NCBI RefSeq assembly: GCF_009831575.1 | Contig: NZ_WUUT01000004.1 | Span: 226,138 to 290,137 of the forward strand | Length of the DNA stretch: 64,000 nt | Reading direction: 5' to 3' | Source: Halovenus carboxidivorans | Lineage (GTDB): Archaea; Halobacteriota; Halobacteria; Halobacteriales; Haloarculaceae | In this document: positions 6,115 to 14,848 of the stretch, piece after piece | How positions within the stretch are numbered: the stretch's first letter is position 1 | Layout of the letters: each line of letters begins with the position of its first letter | Program-made: the position numbers and the translations under genes | Notes under the pieces: model-generated | Database searches by the model: none | What the model was told of the DNA's origin: nothing | The model's input: the letters and a program-made list of their open reading frames with translations, nothing else

Positions 6115-8781
6115 CTACTCCTGAACGATCACGACGGCGTTGTCGGTCTCGATCATCTCGCCGTCGCCCGAGTAGATCCGTCGGCGTTCGATCTCGAACA
6201 TCTCGTCGTCGAGTTCGTACTCGCCGCCGACCAGCAGCGTGTCGCCGTCGATCTCGAACTCGCCGGCCTCGATGGCGTCGTCGATCGCACCGACCTCGTT
6301 ACCGAACTCGGGACCGACCAGCGAGTAGTCCAGGTCGATTCCGCTGATCTCGGTCGTGATCTCCGGTTCGTCCTCGCTGGCTTCGATCTCCTCGACGTGC
6401 ATCACCTCGGCGACGGGACCGGCGAACTCCCCGACGTGGCCGAAGATCTTCACGCGGGACAGGGTGGCGTTCAGCGCGAGGCCGTTCTCGCTTTTGTACC
6501 CGCGCAGCGCCGAGATGGCTTCCATCGCCGTCTCGCCGGCGTCGAGGTCGGCCTCGTAGCCGCCGGCGGTCGGCCAGTCTGTCGTGTGGACCGACCCCGC
6601 TTCGTCGTAGATCCGGTGCCACAGTTCCTCGGTGATGTGCGGCAGGAAGGGCGCGAACAGTTTCAGGAAGGTCCGATGCGCCCGGACGAGCGCGAACTCC
6701 GTCGAGGCGTTCGGCCCGTCGTCGAGTCGCTGTTTGGCGATTTCGAGGTAGTCGTCACAGAAGGTCGACCAGAAGAAATCGCGCAGTTCCGTCCGGGCTT
6801 TCGAGAACTCGTAGTTCTCGAAGCGCTGGGTCACGAGATCGATCGTCTCGTCGAGTTCGGCCAGCAGCCAGCGGTCGATCTCCGCGAGGTCGTCCTCGGC
6901 CACGTCCTCGACGGTGCCGGCCTGGGGGGTGAGCTGGTCGACCAGCCGCGAGGCGTTCCAGAGCTTCTGCAGGAGCCGCTCGCCCGCTTCGAGGTCACCT
7001 TCGCGGTAGGGGAAGTCGTCACCGATGGAGGTGCCCGCGGCCCAGTAGCGGGCGGCGTCGACCGGGAAGTTCTCCAGCACTTCGCTCGGTTCGATGACGT
7101 TGCCCTTGGACTTGGACATGGCCTCGCGGTTCTCGTCCAGAACCATCCCGTTGATCATCACGTGATCGAACGGCACCTCGCCGGTGTGCTCGTAGCACTT
7201 GATGACGGTGTGGAACAGCCAGAAGGAGATGATGTCGTGGCCCTGCGGGCGGAGATTCGAGGGGTACAGCTCCGGGTTCTCGAAGGTGAACTCCCCGTCC
7301 TCCCAGTCCCAGCCGGCGTTGATCAGCGGCGTCAGCGAGGAGGTCGCCCACGTGTCGAAGACGTCCTCCTCGGGGACGAACTCGCCGCCGCCGCACTCGG
7401 GACAGGCGTCGACCGGCGGTTCGTCCTCGATGGGGTCGACCGGCAGATCCTCCCGGTCGGCAAACAGCGTCTCGCCGCACTCGTCGCAGTACCAGACCGG
7501 GAACGGAATCCCGGAGTCGCGCTGGCGGGAGATACACCAGTCCCACTCGAGTCCCTCGATCCAGTGCTCGTAGCGGGTGAACATCTTCTCTGGGAACCAG
7601 TCCATCTCCCGGCCGGCTTCGAGGTACTCCTCTTTCTTGTCGAGCAGTTTCACGTACCACTGCTCGGTGACGAGATACTCGACCTCCTCGCCACAGCGTT
7701 CGTGGACCTGTACCGTGTGCTCGTGATCGCGGGATTCGAGCAGATAGCCCGCCTCGTCGAGATCCTCGATGATCTGCTCGCGGGCCTCCTCGGTGGTGAG
7801 TCCCTCGTAGTCGTCGGCCACGTCGGTCATCGTCCCCGACTCGTCGATTGCGATGCGCAGATCCAGATCGTGGGCCTGGTACCACTCGATGTCGGTCTGG
7901 TCACCGAAGGTACAGCACATCACCAGCCCGCTGCCCGTTTCGAGGTCGACACGGTCGTCTTCGAGGATCGGCACTTCCTGGCCGAACAGCGGCACTCGAG
8001 CGGTTCCGCCGACGAGATGCTGGTTCTCGTCGTCGTCGGGGTGGACGAACACCGACACGCAGGCCGGCAGCAGTTCGGGTCGGGTCGTCGAGATTGTGAA
8101 GGTGTCCTCTTCGGAGCCGTCGCCCGTCTCCACGACCTCGAAGGCGATGTCGTTGAACTTCGTGTGTTTGTCCTCGTCCTCCTGCTCGACCTGCGAGATG
8201 GCGGTCTCACAGTCGGGACACCAGATCGTCGGCGCGCGCTGCTGGTACTCACGACCCTGTTCGTAGAGATCGAGGAAAGAGAGCTGTGAGATCCGCTGGA
8301 CGCGGGGCTCGATAGTCTTGTAGGTGTTGTCCCAATCGACGGAGATTGCCAGCGACTGAATGTCGTCGGTGAACGCCGCTTCGTACTCCTGGCAGACGTC
8401 CCGGCACTTCTCCTGGAACTCCCGTCGGGAGTAGTCGCTGTGGTTGATCCCGAGTTCGCGTTCGGTCAGCCGTTCGGAGGCGATGCCGTTGTCGTCGTAG
8501 CCGAAGGGGAAAAAGACCGTCCCCTCCTTCATCCGGCGGTAGCGGGCGACGAAATCCTGCAGCGTGAACTGGTAGAGATGGCCCATGTGCAGGTTCCCCG
8601 AGACCGTCGGCGGCGGCGTATCGATGCTGTAACGGGTGTCGGCGTCGCCGTCGTAGGCGTAGGTCCCGTCTTCGACCCACTGGTCTTGCCAGTTCGGCTC
8701 GACCGTCTCCGGGTCGTACTCGCCGTCTAACCGTTGTTCTGTGGCCGGTTCCTCCGTCGATCGATCCTGTGTGTCACTCAT
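6115..8781 (-). CDS. valS: Valyl-tRNA synthetase
   Basis: 888 aa, normal length for a class Ia synthetase. The HIGH-type motif GNLHMGHLYQF (His65-His68) and the KMSKS-type AMSKSKGN are both present. The paired zinc sites CDECGE and CPECGGGE and the anticodon-binding C-terminal half are intact. It charges tRNA-Val in the cytoplasm. The upstream 167 bp contain an unusual nested inverted repeat (see the separate entry), a possible control region. Confidence 0.97.
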   Translation of the reverse strand: MSDTQDRSTEEPATEQRLDGEYDPETVEPNWQDQWVEDGTYAYDGDADTRYSIDTPPPTVSGNLHMGHLYQFTLQDFVARYRRMKEGTVFFPFGYDDNGIASERLTERELGINHSDYSRREFQEKCRDVCQEYEAAFTDDIQSLAISVDWDNTYKTIEPRVQRISQLSFLDLYEQGREYQQRAPTIWCPDCETAISQVEQEDEDKHTKFNDIAFEVVETGDGSEEDTFTISTTRPELLPACVSVFVHPDDDENQHLVGGTARVPLFGQEVPILEDDRVDLETGSGLVMCCTFGDQTDIEWYQAHDLDLRIAIDESGTMTDVADDYEGLTTEEAREQIIEDLDEAGYLLESRDHEHTVQVHERCGEEVEYLVTEQWYVKLLDKKEEYLEAGREMDWFPEKMFTRYEHWIEGLEWDWCISRQRDSGIPFPVWYCDECGETLFADREDLPVDPIEDEPPVDACPECGGGEFVPEEDVFDTWATSSLTPLINAGWDWEDGEFTFENPELYPSNLRPQGHDIISFWLFHTVIKCYEHTGEVPFDHVMINGMVLDENREAMSKSKGNVIEPSEVLENFPVDAARYWAAGTSIGDDFPYREGDLEAGERLLQKLWNASRLVDQLTPQAGTVEDVAEDDLAEIDRWLLAELDETIDLVTQRFENYEFSKARTELRDFFWSTFCDDYLEIAKQRLDDGPNASTEFALVRAHRTFLKLFAPFLPHITEELWHRIYDEAGSVHTTDWPTAGGYEADLDAGETAMEAISALRGYKSENGLALNATLSRVKIFGHVGEFAGPVAEVMHVEEIEASEDEPEITTEISGIDLDYSLVGPEFGNEVGAIDDAIEAGEFEIDGDTLLVGGEYELDDEMFEIERRRIYSGDGEMIETDNAVVIVQE

Positions 8782-8948
8782 AGGTAGCTCCCGTGGGCTT
8801 GCTCGAAAACCGGTGCGTCCGCCGAGTGTGTGGTGGTGGTGGGGCTACGAGGCCCCTACTACGAAAACCAGTACCGGAGCCACTCGGCGTCTCATGGTTG
8901 TATATGGACGGAGCGACTGTATTAATGACTTGGTTCTCCCGCGCGGCC
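8782..8948 (-). promoter_or_regulatory. valS upstream region with nested stem-loops
   Basis: A 9-bp perfect inverted repeat (cgccgagtg at 8820-8828, cactcggcg at 8881-8889) encloses a second stem GGGGC/GCCCC (8841-8845 and 8852-8856). TATA-like sequences in the valS direction lie at about 8898-8922 (catataca, ttaatac). Transcripts from the distal one would begin near the outer stem, leaving roughly a 100-nt structured leader before the ATG at 8781. Whether it acts as RNA or as an operator cannot be told from sequence. Confidence 0.45.
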
Positions 8949-9278
8949 TCACTCCGACCGGGTCGTCACTGCGGTCCCGGAGATATTCACCCACAGCATC
9001 CCCTCCGCCATCTCCTCGTAATCGAACGTCGCGCCGACGACGGCGTCCGCGCCGAGGTCTTCGGCTTCGGCCCGGATGTCGGCCAGCGCCTCCTGCCGGC
9101 CGGACTCGATTTTCTTCTCGTAGGAACCGCTTCGCCCGCCAACGACGTCTCGAATCCCCGCGGCGATGTCGCTGACGACGTTCGCTCCGATCACCGCCTC
9201 GCCGGCGATGACGTCGCGATACTCGACAATTTCTGTTCCATCGAGGCTGTCTGTCGTCGTGACCGTGATCTCTGGCAT
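8949..9278 (-). CDS. YbjQ/UPF0145 family protein
   Basis: 109 aa with the family signature VVSDIAAGIRDVVGGRSGSYEK, then GADAVVGATFDYEEM and the terminal VNISGTAV. These match the pentameric YbjQ/DUF74 fold annotated as putative heavy-metal-binding, although the biochemical role is not established. Length is standard for the family. It is a single gene, upstream of valS and in the same direction, separated from it by the structured region. Confidence 0.9.
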   Translation of the reverse strand: MPEITVTTTDSLDGTEIVEYRDVIAGEAVIGANVVSDIAAGIRDVVGGRSGSYEKKIESGRQEALADIRAEAEDLGADAVVGATFDYEEMAEGMLWVNISGTAVTTRSE

Positions 9279-9380
9279 ACAGTTAGTTATCGCACAAGCA
9301 ACACAAAAACCCGCAGGCAGCGATTCACTGTCAGCAACGGGGGAGCCGATTCGGTGGCCTGCCGGCGAGCTATCGGCCGG

Positions 9381-10307
9381 TCAGAACAGATCCAGGTCCA
9401 GCCGAGCGTCTTCCTGGCCGGAGTGTGCGCGGACCCAGAGTTCCCCGATGCGGGAGAGCCGCGTCCGGTAGGATTTCCCGTGTTCTTCCTGCTCGATGTA
9501 GCCTTTCCCGCCCGGGCCGAGGCGGTCGACGTTGTAGATGACCTTCGAGCGGAAGGAGTCGGTGTACTCTTCCCCGAGTTCCCGGGCCAACTGCTGTGCG
9601 AGCTCCGAGACGGACTCGAACTCGCCGTGTTCGCCGAGGGTGAACAGGATGACCTCCTCGAATGGCTCGACGTTCGAGAACAGCGCGACCGGCAGTTCGA
9701 CGACGTGGCTGCCGTCGATCTCCTTGGCGCCGATGGTCGTCCCGCGCTCGTCGAACTCCGAGAGCAGTTGTCTCGCGCTTTCGAGTCGCTCCTCCAGTTG
9801 CTCGTCGTCCTTGTCGCTCGACTGGAGGTCTTCGAGCAGTTCGATCTGTGCGCGCAGTTCCTCGGCCAGTTCGGTTTCGAGGTACTTCTCGGGAACCGTG
9901 TAGTAGGTGTGAATCCGGTTGCGGTCGCCCTCGCGTTCGACCATGATCGAGTGGGCGGCCGTCGCGAAGGCGAACGAAACCGTGCGGGGCATCGCGGAGA
10001 TGTTCACCCAGACCTCTCCCTCGCCGTCGCTGGCGTCGAGTTCGCGGTTGATCAACTCGAAGGCCTGCTCGAAGGCCTCGTCGTAGTCGTAGACGTCCTC
10101 GATGACGAACCGCTCGGTCTCGGCGCCGAGCAGATTGATGTAGTCCTGTTCGAGCTTCTCGGCGATCTGACGGGAGTACTCGACGTTTGCCTCGCTCCCC
10201 ACGTCCCCCTCCAGTAGGATCACCCGGTCGACGTCCATCTGCTCGCGCACCAGCGGCGCGATCAGCCGGTCGTAATCGAACCCGACCGGGACGATATGTG
10301 TCTGCAT
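9381..10307 (-). CDS. HFX_2341-family (DUF6293) transcriptional regulator
   Basis: 308 aa from the internal ATG at 10307 (MQTHIVPVGFDYDRLIAPLV), preferred over an ATG 9 nt upstream. It fits the usual family start, and a TATA box (gtttatact, about 10330-10338) sits some 26 nt upstream, implying a leaderless message. The N-terminal Rossmann-like half includes VWVNISAMPRTVSFAFATAA, resembling CARF-type ligand pockets. The C-terminal half (FTLGEHGEFESVSELAQQLA, then SKVIYNVDRLGPGGKGYIE) is a winged helix. The likely role is a ligand-responsive regulator; the ligand is unknown, and no CRISPR locus is present here. Confidence 0.8.
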   Translation of the reverse strand: MQTHIVPVGFDYDRLIAPLVREQMDVDRVILLEGDVGSEANVEYSRQIAEKLEQDYINLLGAETERFVIEDVYDYDEAFEQAFELINRELDASDGEGEVWVNISAMPRTVSFAFATAAHSIMVEREGDRNRIHTYYTVPEKYLETELAEELRAQIELLEDLQSSDKDDEQLEERLESARQLLSEFDERGTTIGAKEIDGSHVVELPVALFSNVEPFEEVILFTLGEHGEFESVSELAQQLARELGEEYTDSFRSKVIYNVDRLGPGGKGYIEQEEHGKSYRTRLSRIGELWVRAHSGQEDARLDLDLF

Positions 10308-10486
10308 ACTCGGCATGTGGGGCGGGCACCAGTATAAACCACCAGTTCTTCACCACGCGACCGAGACAGCCACCCCCCTCGCGGACCGACGGTTCACAGC
10401 ACTGGAGGCGGCGGTCAGATCCAGCCGACAAAACAAACGCCCAATTAACGGGTCAAATATTCCCGATTAGCAATAAGACTTAATGT

Positions 10487-10500
10487 TATACGGCGGTATA
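10487..10500. promoter_or_regulatory. Palindromic TATA region of the 35-aa zinc-ribbon gene
   Basis: TATAC-GGCG-GTATA forms a 14-bp dyad 14-27 nt before the ATG at 10514. The left arm is at the right distance to serve as TATA box for a leaderless transcript. The symmetry could be an operator or chance. Confidence 0.35.
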
Positions 10501-10513
10501 GTGTACGATACGA

Positions 10514-10621
10514 ATGACCTGTCCCGAATGCGGGGAGACAATCGTCTCCCAGACCGGTTTCGTATCGACCAGCTACCAGTGCGAGGGGTGTGGCTACGTC
10601 GTCCCCCGCGGCGCTGACTAA
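10514..10621 (+). CDS. 35-aa zinc-ribbon protein
   Basis: MTCPECGETIVSQTGF, then TSYQCEGCGYVVPRGAD. Two CxxC knuckles (CPEC, CEGC) form a complete zinc ribbon in a very short protein. A palindromic TATA region lies immediately upstream. Such micro zinc-finger proteins are common in Halobacteria and several modulate transcription or stress responses; no specific role can be assigned here. Confidence 0.7.
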   Translation: MTCPECGETIVSQTGFVSTSYQCEGCGYVVPRGAD

Positions 10622-10656
10622 CTCCGGGGGCGTGTCGGTCCGCCCGTCGTCGAGGC

Positions 10657-11613
10657 TCAGGAGACGGCGGGGAGGACCGTCTCACAGAGGTGATCGATCG
10701 TCTCCGGATCGTTGCGCTCGGCGCGCACCATGGCCATCCCCGCCCCGAGGCTCTCGAAACGCTGGAGTCGATCGATCACGTCCTCGGGCGTTCCGATCAG
10801 TCCGCGGTACTCCTCGCGCGGAGTCGGACCTGCGGCCGTCTCGCTCCGAACGCGCTCGTAGGCCTCGTGAGCGCCCTCGCGGTCGTCCCGGATGACCGCC
10901 GTCTGCAGGACCGTCTTCTCGATGGCTGCAGGGTCGGTGCCGAACGCCTCACAGTACTCCCCGAGAACGTCGACTTTCCGCTCGAAGGCGTCGGGGCTGA
11001 CGGCCGGGGCGTTCCAGCGGTCTGCCAGGTCCGCGACCGCCTTGAGCGTGAGATCCTCACCGTTGCCGCCGACGAGCACCTCCGGACCGCCCTCCTGGAG
11101 CGGTTTCGGCTCGTGGATCACGTCCTCGACGGTGATCGACTCAGAGTCGAACGAAACCGGCGAGGGCTCGCTCCAGAGCGTCCGGCAGAGCCGCACCGTC
11201 TCGCGCATGTCCCGCACGCGCCGTTCCGCGTCGGGGAACTCGAACCCGTAGGCGTCGTACTCCTCCTCGAACCAGCCGGCACCGATCCCGAAGACGCTCC
11301 GGCCGGCGGCGGCGTGATCCAGCGAGGTCATCTCCCGCGCGAGGACTCCCGGGTCCCGGTAGTGCGGACAGGTCACGAGCGCACCGATCTCGATGTCCTC
11401 GGTCTCGCGCGCGACGGCAGGTAACACGCTGTAGGCGTCGAAAAACGGCTCGTCGCGCTCGCCGACGAACGGCAACTGCCAGAGGTGATCCATCACCGAA
11501 AACCAGTCGAAACCCGCGGCCTCGACACGACGCGCCAGCGCCATCGCCGACTCGAACGGCCGCCGCTGGCTCCCGGGGAACTGAAACGAGGCACAGTGGT
11601 AGCCGAGTCGCAT
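10657..11613 (-). CDS. LLM-class (F420-dependent) oxidoreductase
   Basis: 318 aa. The luciferase-like TIM-barrel start MRLGYHCASFQFPG, VEAAGFDWFSVMDHLWQLP, then GRSVFGIGAGWFEEEYDAYG and the later EVLVGGNGEDLTLKAVADLA are the landmarks of the LLM family. The DHLWQ motif and archaeal context favour coenzyme F420 over FMN. Substrate unknown. It is a single gene between the zinc-ribbon gene and queC. Confidence 0.88.
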   Translation of the reverse strand: MRLGYHCASFQFPGSQRRPFESAMALARRVEAAGFDWFSVMDHLWQLPFVGERDEPFFDAYSVLPAVARETEDIEIGALVTCPHYRDPGVLAREMTSLDHAAAGRSVFGIGAGWFEEEYDAYGFEFPDAERRVRDMRETVRLCRTLWSEPSPVSFDSESITVEDVIHEPKPLQEGGPEVLVGGNGEDLTLKAVADLADRWNAPAVSPDAFERKVDVLGEYCEAFGTDPAAIEKTVLQTAVIRDDREGAHEAYERVRSETAAGPTPREEYRGLIGTPEDVIDRLQRFESLGAGMAMVRAERNDPETIDHLCETVLPAVS

Positions 11614-11657
11614 ATCCCGTGTACGGCGACAACGCCCCTAAATCCCGGGGGCGGCGC

Positions 11658-12353
11658 TCACTCGACGTAGGAGGGGCGCTCGGCGTACTCGATGGGGTCG
11701 GTCTCGCCCAGTGACTGGAAGGCTTCGAGCCGGAACGCGCAGGCGTCGCAGGTCCCACAGGCCGGCCGCTCGCTGCGGTAACACGACCAGGTGTGCTCGT
11801 AGGGCACGCCGAGTTCGAGTCCCCGCTCGGCGATCTCCGTCTTCGAGTACTCAACGAAGGGCGCGACGAGATCGATCTCTGTCTCGGGTTTCGTGCCGAC
11901 GTCGATCACGGTCTGGAAGGCCTCGAAAAACGCCGGGCGACAGTCCGGATAGCCGGAGAAATCCTCGGAGTGTGCACCGATGAACACCGCCGAGCAGTCG
12001 TTCGCCTCCGCATACGAGACGGCCATCGAGAGCAGGTTCGCGTTGCGGAAGGGGACGTACGAGGAGGGAATCTCGTCGCTGTCCAGGTCGGCGTCGGCCA
12101 CCTCCATCTCCTCGTCGGTGAGACTCGACGCCCCGATCCTGGCGAGGTGGTCGGTCTCGATGTGGAGAAAGTCGGCCGCGTCCACCTCCTCCGCGAGACG
12201 CTCGGCACAGGCCCGCTCGCGGTCTTCGGTCTCCTGGCCGTAGGAGGCGTGCAGGAAGTAGGGTTCGTAGCCTCGCTCCATCGCCTCGTAGACCGCCGTT
12301 GCGCTGTCCATACCGCCCGATACGAGTACAACTGCGCTGTCGTTCGCTGTCAT
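11658..12353 (-). CDS. queC: 7-cyano-7-deazaguanine synthase QueC
   Basis: 231 aa. The PP-loop VVLVSGGMDSATA (SGGMDS at residues 12-17) and the C-terminal zinc site CxxxxxxxCGxCDxC (ERPACGTCDACAFR) are complete. It converts 7-carboxy-7-deazaguanine to preQ0, which in archaea feeds archaeosine at position 15 of tRNA. It is last in a queD-queE-queC operon, with 1 bp between the queE stop and its ATG at 12353. Confidence 0.97.
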   Translation of the reverse strand: MTANDSAVVLVSGGMDSATAVYEAMERGYEPYFLHASYGQETEDRERACAERLAEEVDAADFLHIETDHLARIGASSLTDEEMEVADADLDSDEIPSSYVPFRNANLLSMAVSYAEANDCSAVFIGAHSEDFSGYPDCRPAFFEAFQTVIDVGTKPETEIDLVAPFVEYSKTEIAERGLELGVPYEHTWSCYRSERPACGTCDACAFRLEAFQSLGETDPIEYAERPSYVE

Positions 12354-12354
12354 C

Positions 12355-13128
12355 TTAGGTACCTGGTTCGTCGTTCCAGAGGTCGACGTGAAGTCGCGGC
12401 GTGTAGCGGTATCCGTACTCCTGTGCGAGTTCCGCCGTGAGCGTGCGCGTCTCCGCGAGTTCCTCGCGCGTGGTTCCCTCGGGCATCAGCAACACGTCGG
12501 TGTCACTGATCGCTGTCGCGGCGCGGTCGCGGAGCCGATCCAGGAGCGATTCGATCTCGGTTACGTCCGCACGGTCGGTGACGACGAATTTCAACTGGTG
12601 GTCGTACTCCTCGACGAGCGTCGCCAGCGCGCCGAGGTCGATCCGTCGCTCCTCGTGGCGGTCGGCCCACTCGCCGTCGCCGTCCGGGTCGAGGTCGGCG
12701 GTCGGCGTCGAACTCGCGAGTTTGGGGCTGACACTCGCCAGATCGATCGGAGCGTCCCGATAGATCGTCCCGTTGGTCTCGACGGTCGTGTGGTAGCCGC
12801 GCTCGCCGAGTTCGCCCAGCAGGGACATCGCCTCGTCGTGGATCATCGGCTCGCCGCCGGTCAGCACGACGTGGTCGGCGTCGAACCCCTCGACCTCCTC
12901 GATAATCTCCTCGACGGTGAGCCAACTCCCGGTCGGTTCCCAGGAGGTGTGATAGGAGTCACAGAACCAACAGCGGAGATTGCAGCCCGAGGTGCGGACG
13001 AACACCGAGGGCACGCCCGCCAGTTTCCCCTCGCCCTGCAACGAGACGAACAGTTCGTTGATCGGTAGCGCCGGCTCGTCGGGCGGGCTCTCCCGGCCGA
13101 GTTCGGCGGCGTCACTGGCGACTGGCAT
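12355..13128 (-). CDS. queE: 7-carboxy-7-deazaguanine synthase QueE (radical SAM)
   Basis: 257 aa from the ATG at 13128, inside the end of queD; a GTG 9 nt upstream is the alternative. INELFVSLQGEGKLAGVPSV and GCNLRCWFCDSYHTSW hold the radical-SAM cysteines (CNLRCWFC), with the shortened-motif spacing of QueE. VVLTGGEPM is the SAM-contact motif. It converts CPH4 to CDG. The overlap with queD by 17 nt shows translational coupling. Confidence 0.96.
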   Translation of the reverse strand: MPVASDAAELGRESPPDEPALPINELFVSLQGEGKLAGVPSVFVRTSGCNLRCWFCDSYHTSWEPTGSWLTVEEIIEEVEGFDADHVVLTGGEPMIHDEAMSLLGELGERGYHTTVETNGTIYRDAPIDLASVSPKLASSTPTADLDPDGDGEWADRHEERRIDLGALATLVEEYDHQLKFVVTDRADVTEIESLLDRLRDRAATAISDTDVLLMPEGTTREELAETRTLTAELAQEYGYRYTPRLHVDLWNDEPGT

Positions 13129-13585
13129 CGGTAGCACAGAGTTCGCTCGTCTCTCGGACCGTCGCGGAGACGGCGCTGACGTTCTCCGGCAGCCGGCTTT
13201 CGAGCTCTCGCTCCAGGAGGACCGAGAGCACCTCGGAGGTCGGTGGCTGGTCGATGACGACCAGGCCGTCCTCGTCGCCGGACTGTCGGAAGGCCTCGAC
13301 CAGCGGGTCGCCCGATTCGACGATGAACCGGTGGTCCCACTCGTCGATCACGTCGGTCACCGCGCCCTTGTCGACGACCCACCCCTCGTCGGTGAGCGTG
13401 CCGGTCACTTCGACCGTGATCTCGAAGTTGTGGCCGTGCGGGCGCGAACAGGCGCCGTCGTGGTGCATAATCCGGTGGCCGGTGCTGATCCGGATCGGGC
13501 TGTCCTCGCCGATCCGGAGCGTTCGCTCGCCGGCCGCCGCGAGCGGACTCTCGCCGTCTGACTCGCTCGATAATCCTCTGCTCAT
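13112..13585 (-). CDS. queD: 6-carboxytetrahydropterin synthase QueD
   Basis: 157 aa. The zinc-binding signature GHRIMHHDGACSRPHGHNFE has the catalytic Cys and the three histidines, and DKGAVTDVIDEWDHRFIVES carries the catalytic Asp-His. The enzyme makes CPH4 from dihydroneopterin triphosphate, the first committed step to archaeosine. First gene of queDEC. The promoter region 13586-13635 is short and AT-containing (cgtagcatactctc). Confidence 0.95.
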   Translation of the reverse strand: MSRGLSSESDGESPLAAAGERTLRIGEDSPIRISTGHRIMHHDGACSRPHGHNFEITVEVTGTLTDEGWVVDKGAVTDVIDEWDHRFIVESGDPLVEAFRQSGDEDGLVVIDQPPTSEVLSVLLERELESRLPENVSAVSATVRETSELCATDASRQ

Positions 13586-13635
13586 ACTCGTAGCATACTC
13601 TCCGCAGCGTTAAACGTCCTGTTTTCCCGACCGTC

Positions 13636-14451
13636 TCAGGCGAGTCGGTCGTCGACGACCGCCCGAGCGACCGCGGCCGCGTTCTCGACGCCGAGGCCGA
13701 ACCCGTCCTCGAACCCCTCCGCGAAGAAGCTCTCGCGTGCCGACCGGTCCCCGGTTGGACGGTCGTGGTTCGAGACGCCGCGGATCGCACAGTAGGAGTC
13801 GAGCCGGCCGAAGCGTTCGAGCGCCGTCGCCGTCCCCGCGTCCTCCATCTCGGTCACGCAGTACGGCGACGCGTCGTACTGTTCGGCGAGCCACTCGGCC
13901 TGTTCGGCGACCGCCGCGCCGTGCCAGAGTTCGTCGCCACAGAGGTTCGTCCCCCGCCGGAGCCGCGGCTCCTCGGTGCTCTGTTCGGGCGTGTCGAGGT
14001 CGACCTCCCGTCCGAGACTGGTGATCTCCGAGACGAGCGCGGCGTCGAGCGTGTAACAGCCTCGTCCCTCCGTGTACGGGTTCATCGCGAGTTCACCGTC
14101 GTCGAATCGACACTTCTCGTCCCAGTCGACGACGCGTTCGCTGACGACGACGGAGCCGACCGGCAGTGACGGCGGCGCACCCGCGACCCCGACAGAGAGC
14201 ACGAGACCGTCGCCGAGATCGATCAGATCACTCCCGAGCAGCGCCGCGGTCGTCACCGCCGCTCTCGACTTTCCGACGCCGGTCGGGACGACGCCGACCC
14301 CGCGTTCTGTGTACCGAAGCGGTCGGGATAGCCCCGCAATCTCGCGCTGGCGGTCGAGGTCGTAGGCCCGTTCCCACGGCGTCGTCTCGGCGGGGAGATC
14401 TCCGAGATTGTCGAAGGCCGGCAGAACGAGCACGTCCAGATCGGTCGCCAT
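13636..14451 (-). CDS. Nucleoside phosphorylase / NUP (purine nucleoside permease)-family protein
   Basis: 271 aa from the ATG at 14451 (MATDLDVLVLPAFDNLGDLP). VVPTGVGKSRAAVTTAALLG and LVLSVGVAGAPPSLPVGSVV are nucleoside-phosphorylase-fold motifs. DELWHGAAVAEQAEWL with YCVTEMEDAGTATAL resembles the NUP family (COG5042), which binds nucleosides. Despite the name, no transmembrane segments are visible, so a soluble nucleoside-cleaving or nucleoside-binding role is more likely. Substrate undetermined. Confidence 0.78.
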   Translation of the reverse strand: MATDLDVLVLPAFDNLGDLPAETTPWERAYDLDRQREIAGLSRPLRYTERGVGVVPTGVGKSRAAVTTAALLGSDLIDLGDGLVLSVGVAGAPPSLPVGSVVVSERVVDWDEKCRFDDGELAMNPYTEGRGCYTLDAALVSEITSLGREVDLDTPEQSTEEPRLRRGTNLCGDELWHGAAVAEQAEWLAEQYDASPYCVTEMEDAGTATALERFGRLDSYCAIRGVSNHDRPTGDRSARESFFAEGFEDGFGLGVENAAAVARAVVDDRLA

Positions 14452-14539
14452 GGCAACGCTTCGAGCCGGGACGGTGAAAAGGCGTGTGTCCCGCAGTCCC
14501 CCCGGAACGAGTTTGAGGACGGCAGACGAACTAGCCGGT

Positions 14540-14845
14540 ATGCCGACGACCTGTGCACTCTGTCGCCGCCGGATTCCGGACGAGCGCATCGCGGATCCCC
14601 GTGTCGTCCAGGAACATCACCTCCGGCCCGAGCGCCGGGCGGAGAGTCCGACGGTGACGCTCTGTCGGCCCTGCCACAAACAGATTCACGCGCTGTTTAC
14701 GAACGAGGAACTGCGCGAGGGGTACGACACGGTCGACTCGCTCCGCACCGCCTCCCGTCTGGAGGGGTATCTCGACTGGATCCGCGGGACCGAGAAACTC
14801 GACATCGACGTGACTACCAGCGACCACGTCCGCGACCGCCGCTGA
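14540..14845 (+). CDS. HNH-type zinc protein
   Basis: 101 aa. CALCRRRIPDERIADPRVVQ, then EHHLRPERR and TLCRPCHKQIHALFTNEEL give two CxxC knuckles around an EHHL...CHxxIH core. This is the layout of a compact HNH nuclease finger as seen in haloarchaeal HNH-like proteins. Nuclease activity is plausible but unproven. The C-terminal half is helical and acidic. It is transcribed divergently from the NUP-family gene. Confidence 0.78.
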   Translation: MPTTCALCRRRIPDERIADPRVVQEHHLRPERRAESPTVTLCRPCHKQIHALFTNEELREGYDTVDSLRTASRLEGYLDWIRGTEKLDIDVTTSDHVRDRR

Positions 14846-14848
14846 GAG

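Noticed and set aside
6397..8289. A long antisense open frame within valS (630 codons)
   Set aside because: High-GC codon bias keeps antisense frames open; no recognisable motif in the product.
8826..8842. gtgtgtggtggtggtgg as a microsatellite or CRISPR-like repeat
   Set aside because: Only a few imperfect trinucleotide units; better explained as part of the structured valS upstream region.
9381..10307. HFX_2341-type regulator as evidence of a CRISPR locus
   Set aside because: The fold resembles CARF-HTH proteins, but there are no repeats, spacers or cas1/cas2 genes in the window.
12355..13128. queE as the maturase for the CGCGG-type precursor
   Set aside because: It lies 10 kb away inside a complete archaeosine operon and has QueE-specific motifs.
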